DNA of 64,000 nucleotides. Source: Adenanthera pavonina. Lineage: Eukaryota > Streptophyta > Magnoliopsida > Fabales > Fabaceae. The stretch is from assembly GCA_026686845.1 (NCBI GenBank), contig JAIVEN010000013.1, positions 17,876,001-17,940,000 of the forward strand, in the 5' to 3' direction. The first letter of the stretch is position 1, and each line of letters opens with the position of its first letter. Position numbers and translations under genes: made by a program. The notes beneath the pieces are model-generated. The model did not search any database, was not told where the DNA came from, and was given only the letters and a program-made list of their open reading frames with translations. Shown here piece by piece: positions 9,310 through 20,880 of the stretch.

Positions 9310-10885
9310 CAAAAGTGATGTTTTTAAAGAAAAAGAAAGCAAAAACCCTAGCCCTACTTTGCCAAAAATAGTTCAGATCCTAAATCTCTTAGAATGGCAT
9401 CACCTTACACAAAAATAAGACTAGAATACATGTTGAATAAGTGGTGCCCAAAAACAGGAAACAAAAATCAAATATGAAGAGATCCTCACAAATAAATTCA
9501 AAATAAGAAACTAATTGTCAAAACCTTATTTCTAAATTAAGTAATAAAAAAACAAAAATTGCTAATTCATTTAATAAAAGAACACTACTTAAATGGTTAC
9601 AAGCTTGGCACATGCTCTTTTAAGTGAGCTCTTCTATTTGGGCCTTGTTTTTTGGGCTTCGATCCATTTCTAGCATATTAGCCATGAAGAACACACCTCT
9701 TGAAGCCTTTTTGATAGAGTACGCTTGAGGCATGAAACGTTGAGGGTCCTTGGACAAATTGTAAAGCATAAAAAGGAAGCTTTATCACTTAGAAATCAAG
9801 CTTGGGAGGCTAAAGTTCCATTGCAAGGCATAGATGATCCAACCCAAGAAGTCCAAAAAGCTTGATTATGTTCTCTTCCTTACAAGTTACAGATCCAAGC
9901 CCAAAGAGTGCCAATTTAGAGGAGATTACTTAAGTGATCATATGCCACTCATGTGATCAACTAAAAAGGAATCTTCTTTATTCTATTTTTTTTAGAATTT
10001 TCGTTTTTTATTATTAAATTTTCAGAAATAATGCATATGGTCAAAGATTGTCTTGTATATTAAGTTTTGATTGTTTCCTAATTTTTAAAGATTAGGTTCT
10101 AGAATTTTCTATTAGTCAAAGTAAGAAAGGTACCACCTTTTGATTGATTTGAGGAATATTTCATTTCCTTTTTCATTTAGATTGTGGTATCTTCTTTAGG
10201 ATTGATTAGATTTGATTATTTTATTTATTTTCATTGTAATTTTCGTTTTTAATTTTAGCCTAGGGTTTTAGTTTCCTTATTCATTTATATAAGAAGCCAC
10301 CTATGTACTTTAGAGGAGACAGATTAATGAGAATGAATTTTTAGAACTTATGTTCTTTTCTTGTGAGTTTTTTTCTTGTATCCCTTTTGTTCTTGAGAGA
10401 ATTCTTAGACTTATCAAAGGAGTGATTTTCCTTTTTGGCATCCCAAGGCTAGGGTTCTAAGAGATATGTTTTCTTAGGATCTTATCCCATTGACCAACAT
10501 ATCTTTCCTATTTTCTTGTCATTTTCGTTCATAATTATTATCCTATTTTTCTAGTTTAACGGGTTCATCTATCTAGCATGATCTGTGGTTCATTCCGAGT
10601 CATTGGAGGTTCAATCGGACAAGTTCCAATTGGGTCTTTCATCACTTTTGGGCTGAAAATTGAGCTAAGTAGATAGGCTCTTGTTCAATTACTTCTTGAA
10701 TCAATCCGTTGAGAGCTTACTTCATTGCCTTAGTTCTTACTCTTGTCGTAGGCCCACCCATTCCTTGCAAAGGATCTTTCTTGTTCCATATTTTTGTTCC
10801 TTGTTCAGTCACATGATCTTGCCTTCCATGTCCACCAAACTCTTGAAACTCCTTCCCTTTGACAAGCCTAGCTCGTGCTCCATCA
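9310..10885 (-). repeat. B-type LTR, truncated and split by a solo LTR
   Basis: 9310-9711 and 10650-10885 together match the later part of the B-type LTR at 46844-47789. It ends CTCGTGCTCCATCA at 10885. About 370 bp of its left part is missing at the 9309/9310 junction. Right of it the sequence is Copia RT. Confidence 0.8.
9712..10644 (+). repeat. Solo LTR, C type
   Basis: 933 bp from TGATAGAGTACG to GGGTCTTTCATCA, flanked by perfect CTTTT duplications (9707-9711 and 10645-10649). It splits the B-type LTR. Its hairpin is diverged (AAGAGA-TATGT-TTTCTT) and still pairs through a G-T wobble. Confidence 0.92.
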
Positions 10886-11947
10886 CCTAGAGCATGGTAT
10901 GAGAGGCTAAGCAACTTTCTAATTGAAAAAGGATTTAGTAGAGGAAAAGTTGATGCAACACTATTCACTAAAATGGAAAATAAAAACTTGCTCATTGTTC
11001 AAATTTATGTTGATGATATCATATTTGGTGCTACTAATGAATTTCTTTGCAAGAATTTCTCTAAGTTAATGTAGAGTGAATTTGATATGTCAATGATGGG
11101 TGAGCTTAACTTATTTCTTGGATTGCAAATAAAACAATGTGATGATGTCATCTTTTTCAATCAAACAAAATATCTAAAGGAGCAGCTAAAAAAGTTTGGA
11201 ATGGAAAACATCAAGTCAATGGGAACTCCTATAGCCACAACAACAAAACTTGATATGGATGATGAAGGAAAACCTTTTGATATATCTCAATATAGGAGAA
11301 TGATTGATTCCTTGCTATATCTAATAACAAGATGGCCTGACATTATGTTCAGTGTCTACATGTATGCAAGGTTTCAATCATGTCCCAAAGAGTCCAATAC
11401 AATAGCTGTGAAGAGAATTTTCATATATCTAATTGCAACATCACAAATGAGACTTTGGTATTGAAAGGGCAATGGAGAAGAACTCATAGGATATATTGAT
11501 GTTGACTTTGCTGAATCTAAAACTGATAGAAAAAACACAAGTGGAACGTGCCAATTTCTAGGAGGATCCCTAGTTTCATGGTTTAACAAGAAGTAGAATA
11601 GTATAGCTCTCTCCACAGCATAAGCTAAATAAATAGCTGCAAGTAGCTATTGTGCCAAAGTCCTTTGGATGAAGCAACAACTTAAAGATCTTGAGATTGA
11701 AATGAAGGAAATACCAATAAAATGTGATAATCAAAGTGCAATCAATATCATAAAGAATCCAGTCATACATTCAAAGATAAAACACATTGAAGTTAGACAT
11801 CACTTCATATAAGACCATGTTTTAAAAGGAGATATCAAGTTAGAATTTGTCCCTACTAATGAATAGCTGGCAAGCATATTGACAAAGCCACTTATAGAAG
11901 ATAGATACTATAAGATCAGAAAAGAATTGGGAATGGTAAATCCCAAT
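10886..11947 (+). pseudogene. Ty1/Copia fragment: RT C-terminal half and RNase H
   Basis: Starts inside RT (AWYERLSNFLIEKGF) and keeps the catalytic YVDDIIFG box (about 11006-11029), the LFLGLQIKQ and PIATTTKLD signatures, then RNase H (GYIDVDFAESKTDRKNTSG, about 11490) through KHIEVRHHFI and the terminal LTKPLIEDRYYKIRKELGM. Stops occur at about 11071, 11462 and 11594, and two more in the RNase H region where a catalytic acidic residue is expected (about 11622-11634). The integrase and RT N-terminus are absent. The element is cut by insertion of Gypsy element E at 11948. Confidence 0.82.
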
Positions 11948-12468
11948 TGATGGAGACCATCAAGAAAGTAAAGCCCAACTTTATACTTGGAGAAGTAATG
12001 TTCCAAAAGACCCTTTGAAACACATTGGTGGACCAATTACAAAAGCAAGGACCAAAGCTATGAAGGAAGCATTGAATAAGCTTATCAAAGACTTGCAAGA
12101 TAAAGAAGGTTTCTACCTCGATGAGATAAATGTGTCTTCCAAGCCCAATAATCCCTCAATAATGGCGTCTTCGTATGGAGTAAGAAGCATGGCAATTTGT
12201 TTACAAGTTAAAGTCCAAGAGAACCAAGCTTCTAATGACCTCACAATTGAAGAACTCATTTGAAGATCCATAACGCTACTCTTAAGCCCAAATCTTTAAT
12301 GTTTGATTCTTAATAGGCTTCAAGTTATTTTGTCCTAATTATTTATTTGAGTCTTTGTTGGGTTCCTAATTGTATTTCTAAGGGCCCAAATTAGTATTTT
12401 AAGTGTCTTAGGTCCATTATGACTACTTGGCTCTCAAGTAGATCATAAATTAGGTATGTTTTTGAGTC

Positions 12469-12511
12469 AAAAACGTCACTTTCTTTGTGGCTCTCAAAAA
12501 GTGACGTTTTT
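12469..12511. promoter_or_regulatory. 14-bp inverted repeat carrying two TGACGT cores
   Basis: AAAAACGTCACTTT (12469-12482) and its exact reverse complement (12498-12511). TGACGT is the core of plant bZIP/TGA-factor sites. Single copies occur in A- and B-type LTRs. Confidence 0.5.
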
Positions 12512-12907
12512 AAAGTAATTTCCATATTTATTTAGTGTTATCTATAATGTTTTTTACTTGGTTTGCAAGTTGGAATATTTTAGAGTGATTTAGTTTCCAA
12601 ATAAGTGAGATTCTTACAATCTCACAAGATTTAGTCTTAGAATTTAAGTAATTTCCTATTATTTAGAGTCCCCTAGCTTTAGGAATAATTAGTTGCCTAT
12701 TTTATGAGATCCTCTATTCATTCTAGAGTATTCTAGAGGTCATTATAAATTATATGCAGTTAGACCTACGTTTTTTTTTAACAAGTTGAATAAGAATTAT
12801 TTTCCTTCAATTCTCTTGTGTGAGGATTATCTGAATTTATGTTCTTTTGAGAACTCGTGACCTACCAACCGGAGAGATCGACCAAATGGGCATCATCATT
12901 AGAGCTT

Positions 12908-12922
12908 AGGAACGAGTTTCCT
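12908..12922 (+). promoter_or_regulatory. Conserved LTR hairpin (E type)
   Basis: AGGAA-CGAGT-TTCCT. The stem differs from other LTR types at paired positions while the loop keeps the pattern xxRGT. Confidence 0.45.
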
Positions 12923-13021
12923 TGGTTCTAGCATGTGATCATCAACTTGTTCTTGTTCGTGAGATCGTTTCCGCTGTATTTTCTGGTTTGCTTGGTCATC
13001 TATCAAGAGGGCCATATCAGT

Positions 13022-13033
13022 TGGCATCAGAGC
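13022..13033 (+). other. Primer-binding site of element E
   Basis: TGGCATCAGAGC follows the LTR end after two bases. Confidence 0.8.
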
Positions 13034-14086
13034 TCAGGTTCGAGTCAAGGGTATTGTGTTCTTCATGTCTCCTTTCCCTTCTTTCACGTCTTCTTCTTGT
13101 GTCCTTATATTCTTCCTTTTTCCTTGTGTCTTCTTAGGTTTAGATTTGTTTTTCGTTCTTCTTCTTTGTGTCATCTTGTTTGTGAGTGTTTGTGTTGCAA
13201 GTTTTCATTCTCATCATCTTCTCCTTTCCCTCCACCTGTGGCTTTCTTAGTGTTGTTGCTATTTGTGTTTTGTATTGCTTGAGTCATACCATTCAGTAAA
13301 AAAAAAATCATCCAAAAAAAAAGTGGACAGCACATTAAAAAAAAAAGTGCTGAAAAAAAAAGAGAGAGAAAAAAAAATCAGATTTGCACTTTTAGTTTCC
13401 TATTTTGTAGCATTACTTGACAATCAAGTTCAAGGCTACTACAAGTCATTAGAGGTTACTCTATTGGTGAGATCTTTCCTACTTGCAACTCAAGTCATTT
13501 ACTTTCCTAAGCTCTATTTCTTAAACGCCACTATTTTCCTCTTTTATAACCTTCCTATTTTGTGTTGTTTCCTATTTTATTCTTTCCATCCATTGTTATT
13601 CTAATTGTGTGTTTTTTTTTTAGGGGAATCAAGTCATTTACTTGAGTGCCAAGTCATCCATTGTTATTCTAATCCATTTTGTTTCTTATTCTTGTGTTCC
13701 AAGTCTTCATTTTGTCCTCCTAGTCTCTCTTGAATTTAATTTTTTTCTTGTTGTCTATATTTGAATTGAAATCTTTTTCTTGATTTATCTCTTGATTGAT
13801 CACATTACACACACATCCGATTTGGAAACTTATTTTTTTTTCTAAGTTTTTAATCGGTGATTGCTTGCTCTTATTTCCTAAACTTTGTTTGGTTTGGTTG
13901 CTTGTGTTTGATTGAGAACTTTTGCAATTCAGAATTTGAGTGGAAAAAGACAAGAGTGATTACATTTTTATAAAAGCCAAATTGTGTTATACACGAGTGA
14001 TTCTTAACATTGATTTGAGAGAAACACGTGAGGTGTGTGCTTTGTGAGGTTCTTTCTTGTTTTCTTTCGTGTTTCCAAATTTCAGG
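13034..14086 (+). other. Leader of element E
   Basis: Non-coding, T-rich then A-rich (13300-13380). G-box CACGTG at 14025-14030. Acceptor-like TTTCAG ends one base before the gag ATG. Confidence 0.6.
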
Positions 14087-16668
14087 ATGTCTGCAGGTAG
14101 CAGAGGTAGTGGTAGTGGTAGTGGAGAGGAGTTTCCGCTAGATCCTAACCTCAGGATGGATGCTATGGCACAACAAATAGACTTGATCTTTCAGAAATTG
14201 GAAGACATGGGTTCAGCTATGAAAAGAAAGAGAAGTCAACCACGAATTATGGAGGTAGAAGATACATTTTCTGATGCTGAAGATTCTAATACTAGAATTA
14301 GACCAAATACAAAGAAAGATAATGACTTGGGGGTATTAAATTGAAAATCCCTTCTTTCCAAGAAGCATATGACCCAGATGCATACTTAGAATGGGAGAGA
14401 AAGGTAGAGCATGTATTTGCTTGTCATAACTACTCGGAGGAAAAGAAAGTGAAGTTAACCGCTGTGGAGTTTACTCATTATGCAAGCATATGGTGGGATG
14501 AACTTCAGTCTTCCCGAAGGAGGTATGATGATGATGAACGGCCAATAAGTACTTGGGCTGAGATGAAAAGTGTTATGCGAAGAAGGTATGTCCCTAGTTA
14601 CTATTCTAGTGACTTGCACACTAAGTTGCAGCGATTGGATCAAGGAAACCGATGTGTAGATGAATACTTCAAAGATTTGGAGATGGCTTTGATTAAGGCC
14701 AACATTAAGGAAGACCACGAACAGACCATGGCTAGATTTGTGAGGTGATTAAGGACTGAGATCAAAGATAAGGTAGAGTTGGAGCATTACATTAGTGTGG
14801 AGGAATTTGTCCATAGAGCTATCCAAGTGGAAAGGCAACTAAATTCCAAGAAGTCCAGCTCATCATCCACATGGAAGGATTCTAAAAAGTGGAGCAACAC
14901 AAGGCCTAAGGAATATTCAAAGGGTTACACACCTAACATAAGGCCAACAGAAGATTTCAAGCCTAAGGATACCAAGGATAGAGGTAAATTTGAATCTAAG
15001 AAATTTAATTCTTATACTTCTAATCCTTCTTCTAATTCCTCTTCTAGAGCTTGAGATGTGACTTGTTTCAAGTGCCAAGGCAAAGGACATATCCAATCTC
15101 AATGTCCCAATGCTAGAAAAGTCTTGTGGAATGATAACACATGATTTGGAGAGTGAATCCGAAACTAAATGTGAGGCTGTGGAAAATGATGATGAGGCCG
15201 AAAGGAGTGATGAATATGAAGTTGAGTGTGTTAGTCCTACTATGAGGGGAATAATGGTGACTAGAAGAGCCCTCAACATTCAGCCAAAATTGGAGGAAAA
15301 TTCATATCAAAGGGAGCAATTGTTTCATACCAGGTGAATCATTAATGAGAAGGTATGTAGTTTGGTAATTGATGGAGGTAGTTGTACTAATGTAGCAAGT
15401 ATTTTGCTCGTTGATAAATTGAGTCTACCAACTACTAAGCACCCTACTCCCTATAGGCTGAAATGGTTTAATGAAAGTGGTGAGTCCCGAGTTACTAAGC
15501 AAGTCTTGATTTCTTTTTCAATTGGAAACTACAATGATCAAGTACTTTGTGATGTTGCTCAAATGAGTGCGGGGCATATTTTATTAGGATGTCCGTGGCA
15601 GTATGATCGAAGAGTGATGCATGATGGGTATAAGAATCATTATTTTGTACAACATCAAGGAAAGAAATTCGAGCTTAAGCCGTTGAAGCCTATTCAAGCA
15701 TATGAGGATCAACTAAAAATTCAAAGAGAGTGTAGAGAGAAAGAAAAAGAAGAGAAAGAACGAGAGGCAGAGAGAAAGAAAATGAGTGGAGTGAAAAAGA
15801 AAGAAAAGAATGAGAAAAATGAGAGAAAAGAAAAGGAAGTGATTGAGAGTGGAAAAACGAAAGAAAGTTTGCTTATTGAGAGAGGAGAGTTAGAAAGAGC
15901 CTTTGAGGCCAAATCTGAAATTTATGTACTTCTCTTGAAAGATTATTGTTTAACTAACACACTTGACCCTAGTTTGCCTTCTAGTGTTATGTCTTTGTTG
16001 CAGGAGTTTGGAGAGTTGTTTCCAGAAGAGATCCCTGATGGTTTACCACCAATTAGGGGAATTGAGCATCGGATTGATTTCATTCCAGGAGCTGTCCTTC
16101 CCAATAGGCCTGCTTATAGGACAAATCCTGAGGAAGCAAAGGAGATACAACATCAAGTGGAGGAACTAATGAAGAAAGGTTTTGTGTGTGAGAGCCTTAG
16201 CTCATGTGCGGTGCCTGTGATTCTTGTCCTTAAAAAGGATGGCAAATGGAGAATGTGCGTGGATTGCCGAGCCATCAATAAGATTATAGTAAAATATCGT
16301 TACCCAATTCCTAGACTTGATGACATGTTAAATGAATTGAATGGAGCTTGTTTGTTTTCTAAAATTGATTTGAGGAGTGGGTACCATCAGATTAGGATGA
16401 AAGAAGGGGATGAGTGGAAAACTGCTTTCAAAACAAAATTTGGTTTGTATGAATGGCTTGTGATGCCCTTTGGATTGACAAATGCCCCTAGCACTTTTAT
16501 GAACTTAATGAACCATGTTTTTCATGCTTTTATAGGAAAGTTTATTGTTGTGTACTTTGATGATATTCTAGTTTATAGCAGGAGCCTTGATGAACATGTT
16601 GAGCATTTAAGGATTGTCTTTGTAACTTTGAAAGAACATAGGCTTTATGCGAATTTAGAAAAGTGCAT
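14087..16668 (+). pseudogene. Gag-protease-RT polyprotein of element E (broken)
   Basis: Ser/Gly-rich N-terminus, then the Gag core (YLEWERKVEHVF, YASIWWDEL, DEYFKDLEMALIKA) to about 14745, zinc knuckle CFKCQGKGHIQSQC with all CCHC residues (about 15064-15105), aspartic protease with VIDGGSCTN (about 15365) and LLGCPWQYD, a Lys/Glu-rich linker, then RT to about 16660 with DLRSGYHQIRM, MPFGLTNAPSTFM and the catalytic YFDDILVYS (about 16555). Stops lie at 14342, 14746, 15052 and 15335, with frame changes near 14340 and 15060-15110. The RT thumb, RNase H and integrase are missing because coding fuses into LTR sequence after YANLEKC. By RT motifs it is close to A and D, CRM/chromovirus-like. Confidence 0.85.
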
Positions 16669-17039
16669 AATTTCCTATTATTTAGAGTCCCTTAGCTTTA
16701 GGAATAATTAATTGCCTATTTTATGAGATCCTCTAATCATTCTAGAGGATTCTAGAGGTCATTATAATTATATGTAGTTAGACTTACGTTTTTTTTTTTA
16801 ACAAGTTGAATAAGAATTATTTTTCTTCAATTCTCTTGCGTGAGAATTATCTGAATTTATGTTCTCTTGAGAACTCGTGACCTACCAACCGGAGTGATTG
16901 ACCGAGTGGGCGTCATCGTTAGAGCTTAGGAATGAGTTTCCTTAGTTCTAGCACGTGATCATCAACTTGTTCTTGTTCGTGAGATCATTTCCGCTGTATT
17001 TTCTAGTTTGCTTGGTCATCTAGCAAGAGGGTCATATCA
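16669..17039 (+). repeat. 3' LTR of element E, last 371 bp
   Basis: Matches 12649-13019 of the 5' LTR, same length, with scattered substitutions. It ends GGGTCATATCA. Confidence 0.85.
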
Positions 17040-18003
17040 TCAATGAACTGTAAGCATGTTTCTAATTGAATCCATTTAATTTTCTAAAGTTAAGTTAAAA
17101 TTCATATGAACTTAAGCATTAGAGTGTGTTTAAGATGTATTGCAAGATCTCCTCATGTACTTGAATGATATTACTATCAATATAAGGGAGTTTATCAGAC
17201 TCGCGTAATCAACAAATGCTGAAGTAGAGCTATAAATTTGAATTTTCAGGCCATATATGTAAGTTTAGTTATTCAAAATTTGCAATTTGGATGCAATTAG
17301 ATGAATTTCCATGCTAAATTATGATTCTGAATGAACTGGCATGCTTAAAATTCAAACTTAAGTGCTGAACAAACATATTTCAAAAATTCAAACTTAAGTG
17401 CTGAACAAACATATTTCAAAACCTCACATGTTGTTACAATGCTTTCAAGTTGTTCAAAATTCATCTGTCAATTGGTAAATAATATGAATGTTGATTGTGT
17501 TCAAGTGTTCAACATACGAATTTTAACAACTCAAAATTCACATTTCAAAAATCTCTTTACAAAGTCTTAAAATTCGAATTATTGAATCTCAAAGTTCATT
17601 TGTTGAACATCCTTTGCTTGTGTGCCTCACAATGAATCCTCAAAATTTGAACTTTAAGGGTACATGATGTAAGAGGAGGAGGAAAAAGGAGAGAGAGTAA
17701 AAAGAAAATAAGGGAGAACAAGAAGAAGAACTCAAGGGAGAGAGAGATAGAACAATGAAAGGGAAAATAGAAGAGCTTAGAGAGCAAGAAAGATAACTGA
17801 AACTCAACTCAATCTTATCTTCCATTTGAATCACAATGATAGATGTTTATAAACTCAATGAAACTTTTTAAAAGATTGACTAAATCTAATAAAATAAGGA
17901 ATTATTTAACCTAATAACTAAATCTAAAGAGATTACAAGAATCTCATTTATTTTAGAAATTTCTAAAAGATTAAAACTTTCTAACCTAAACTTAAATCTC
18001 AAG
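17040..18003. other. Unrecognised AT-rich DNA, possibly the 3' end of the interrupted Copia element
   Basis: No coding, PBS or LTR ends could be identified. Position just behind the Copia RNase H end suggests its 3' untranslated region and LTR. Purine-rich tracts lie at 17670-17775. A perfect 36-bp duplication is at 17349-17420. Confidence 0.35.
17349..17420. repeat. Perfect 36-bp tandem duplication
   Basis: 17349-17384 and 17385-17420 are identical (starting AATTCAAACTTAAGTGC). Confidence 0.9.
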
Positions 18004-18517
18004 AGAACCCACTTTTATGTGTATGGCAAGGTAAAATCTAACCTAATAAGCCTAGAAACCCTAATTAATTTGGGCTTAAGTAATCCTAATAGGATTAGGA
18101 GACTTTAGGCCCAAACAACACTCCTATTGGACCTAGGAAACTAATAAAATAATGCCCTAAAATAAAATAACGAAAATCCATAAAAAATAATAAAATAATA
18201 CCTAAGCCCTTATAAACATGCCAATACATTAATGAAATCACATGTTTGGCACATGACATGTTTATTTACAAGGTGAGCCATCAAAAAGACTACTATTTAA
18301 CTAATTGGACTTTATTAATTAACAAAGTTCAGCCCATAATTAATAAAAACGAAATTAATACTAATTAAACCCAATAATGCTTAAGTCACATGCTATTTTA
18401 GTGAAGCACATGATCTTTTAATTAATCTCTTCCATTGGGCTTCTCTTGGGCTTGAATCTTTCCAAGTGATAAGTCCTCCAACTATGTTCCTGAATTTGTC
18501 CAAGCCATCCTCTATCA
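18004..18517 (-). repeat. 3' LTR, F type, internally deleted
   Basis: The right end CCATCCTCTATCA adjoins the polypurine tract. An internal segment including the hairpin is deleted at about 18028 (GTGTATG joined to GCAAGG), and the outer end is missing. Confidence 0.75.
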
Positions 18518-19386
18518 TTCCCTCCTTCTTCGAAAAGATTCGTCCTCGAATCTCCATAATCTACATGGAAGGAAAGGGAACGATTAAACGCATCAAATAA
18601 ATGATATGGAGTATACTTATCTTTCAAGTTTGATTGATGCATCTGTGCTTTATTCCTTGCATGGATATGAAGGACAACATTCTTCCTCGACTTTTTGAGC
18701 CAGAACATTGTTCCAATATCAAAATCCTTCTTCACACATTTAGTTTGAATTTCATAAGTCTTATCTTCAAGCATTGGCGGATAAGAAATTGAACTTTTCT
18801 TCATAGCATATACACCAATGACCTGCAGTAAATAGCTAGACACAAACTCGACACAAGAATACTTAAATGGGACCAAGATGTTAAGGGACATATAGGGAAA
18901 CAAATAGGGACAAAATGGCATACAAGAAGACTCATTTAAAACCAAAGTACTAGAAAAATTAAAGAAGACCAAATCTGGACAGATTTGAACATAATGTAAT
19001 AAATGCAAAACCTGAAAAGATTTTGATAACATTAATGATGCACAATGATAGAACAAAGATGGAGATGTAATGACTAAAGGGACACACACTAACATAGAAC
19101 AAGAAGAAGAGAATGAGTTGAATAGAAAATGAAACACAAAAAACTCATGAAGGTGAAATGGGATAAGCCAACAAACAAAAAAAAAGACACATGACTTATG
19201 AGACACAGGATAAACATAAAACATAAAATGAATAGGAACTACTTCACAAATATATAGGAAATACAAAATACTATGATGATGAGATGGAATGACATAGAAG
19301 GATAAACTGGAGAAAGAATGCACTAAAGTAACTAATGAACTCATTATTGACTCATGCAATTTGGACTCAAGAAATTGCGGACTCAT
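18418..19386 (-). pseudogene. 3' ORF of the reverse non-autonomous element, ending in the LTR
   Basis: Minus-strand ORF of 322 codons. About 200 N-terminal residues are a Phe/Ser/Leu-rich product of the pyrimidine-rich spacer. The conserved part starts near 18830 (LLQVIGV), with PPMLEDKTYEIQT, MHQSNLKDKYTPYHLFDAF and YGDSRTNLFEEGGND over the polypurine tract. It ends in an LTR-encoded tail, WLGQIQEHSWRTYHLERFK...PMEEIN (stop at 18418). The candidate mini-intron spans 18561-18620, here with its donor GT changed to AT. The function is unknown; integrase C-terminal remnant plus tail is my inference. Confidence 0.5.
18561..18620 (-). other. Candidate 60-nt mini-intron, donor mutated
   Basis: Minus strand ATAAGTATACTCC...CATGTAG, same length and place as 8822-8881; the donor G is replaced by A. 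Confidence 0.35.
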
Positions 19387-19409
19387 GCAACAATGATGGA
19401 TGACATAAT

Positions 19410-20880
19410 TTAAAAGAAATTAGAAACATAATGAGAAGGAAGAAGCAAACACAATGAAGACACATAAGAAAGATGAGATGAAGAAGGAAGGAGTTTTGTA
19501 CAAACTACTTTATGCTTACTTTCACTCTCATTCTTCCTCAAACTCTCTTTTTCTTTTCTCTTTTTCCTCTTTTTCTTCCTCTTTTTCACTCTTTTCTCAC
19601 TTACTCCTTTTGCATTCTTTTTTATTTTTCTGGACACTTTCTCTCCTACATCTCTCTTTCCTTCTCTCATTTCTACCACTTTCATTTTTCCACTCTAGCT
19701 CACTCTTCAAGTTCTCATGATTTTCACACATATGAATACATGGCAATAGTTCATGAACTTTTTCCAAAAAATTATAACAGTTTCTATCACACCCATTCAA
19801 GCTAACATCATAGTCTAAATCTCCAATCACCATGTCAATATGCTCAATCTCGTCAATGCAATCATAAGATCTAATATTCAAAGGAATCACACTATTAACA
19901 CTACTTGAAACTAGCATGCTACTATCCAAAGAATTTTCCCTCAAATCATTAACAACAAATAAATCATGTTTCTCTTCTAAAAGTTGCACGCAATCATGGT
20001 TAATTTCATTAGCACAGTCATGAAATTCATTTTCCAATTGATGCAAATTAGAAACACCACTAGAATCAAAAGTACTAGCAACCTCTAGATCAATATTCTC
20101 CTCTAATTGATGCAAACAATCAATCTCTTCAACATAAACAACATCATCAAAATTATTGATATTTTCATATTCAACACATTTATACTTGCATTCCAATTCG
20201 ATTGATCCATTGCAAGAGACATCATCAATGTAAACAACATCAATATTCTCATCAGAATTATCACATCCTAAATCACAAAAGATATCAGTATTAGAATTTT
20301 GAGGTTTAGGCATACCTGTAGCGAATTCTCTCATTACATCATCAGTTGTTGAAGTAGTAGCAATGTCATTATCCACTTGATCATCTTTCTCCATGTGGGA
20401 ATACATGAATCTTGGACCACGGACATTTGCATCTCCTTGAAATGTTCAACCACACTTTTAGCTTTGGATGGCATATATTTTTGCTTCAAGACTGCTCTCA
20501 TTTCATTCCATGTTATAATGGAAGGTTCTCCATTCGTAGCTCGTCTAGTTTCCATCCGTTTCCACCAAGCAGCAACCTTTTTACCTAATCAAAGGTAAGC
20601 ACATTGTGCCTTCTCTATTTCGGAGTAGTTGCAACATACGAAGACTTGTTCAACTTTTCTTTCCCAATCCAAGTAACCATCAGGATTTTTCTCATCATGA
20701 AATAGTGGGATCTTCGGTTTGATTTTGCTAAGAACATCCGTGTGAGCAGGAACCTTTGGATTACGCCTTGCTTTGGTTTTAGAAGGAAACTCCAAGCGAT
20801 CCAATTTTGCATTTACTTCCTCAATTTGATCATTGAAAGTCCTTAATAAGGCCTTAAGATCAACTTCTCCAACAGCCATG
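19410..20880 (-). pseudogene. Gag-like and linker ORFs of the reverse non-autonomous element
   Basis: The ATG at 20880 follows acceptor-like CACTAACATTTCAG. The first frame has DLKALLRTFNDQIEEVNAKLD and YLDWERKVEQVFVCCNYSE of the Gag core. A frame change near 20590 leads to WWKRMETRRATN and WNEMRAVLKQKYMPSK. A further change near 20400 opens a 269-codon acidic ORF (19597-20406) containing SLDSSMLVSSS and EIEHIDMVIGDLD, which align with the FVDSG...GHPW segment of the forward copies. It then turns into Lys/Arg-rich coiled sequence. No zinc knuckle. Compared with a full Gag-Pol (about 1,500 residues) this stops before RT. Confidence 0.6.

Larger units (their letters stand above)
11948..13019 (+). 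repeat. 5' LTR of element E
   Basis: 1,072 bp, TGATGGAGACC to GGGCCATATCA. The first third can encode a family tail (GGPITKARTKAMKEALN...TIEELI, stop at 12263), although at a 5' LTR this is not used. It contains an inverted TGACGT pair (12469-12511), an AT-rich TATA-like region near 12744 and the hairpin AGGAA-CGAGT-TTCCT (12908-12922). Confidence 0.82.
11948..17039 (+). mobile_element. Ty3/Gypsy element E, internally deleted
   Basis: 5' LTR 11948-13019, PBS 13022, leader, gag-protease-RT 14087-16668, then a direct jump into the middle of the 3' LTR (16669-17039). RNase H, integrase, polypurine tract and the first about 700 bp of the 3' LTR are gone. The flanks CCAAT (11943-11947) and TCAAT (17040-17044) agree at four of five bases, so both outer ends look original. 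It inserted just after the stop of the Copia polyprotein. Confidence 0.82.

Noticed and set aside
13034..13300. Cys/Ser/Phe-rich overlapping ORFs that suggest small secreted peptides (12922-13282)
   Set aside because: T-rich leader of element E; all three frames are open because of composition.
17040..18003. Possible host gene or promoter in the only long stretch without recognisable element sequence
   Set aside because: No ORF over 65 codons with plausible composition, no exon-like pattern. Position behind the Copia stop favours element remnant.
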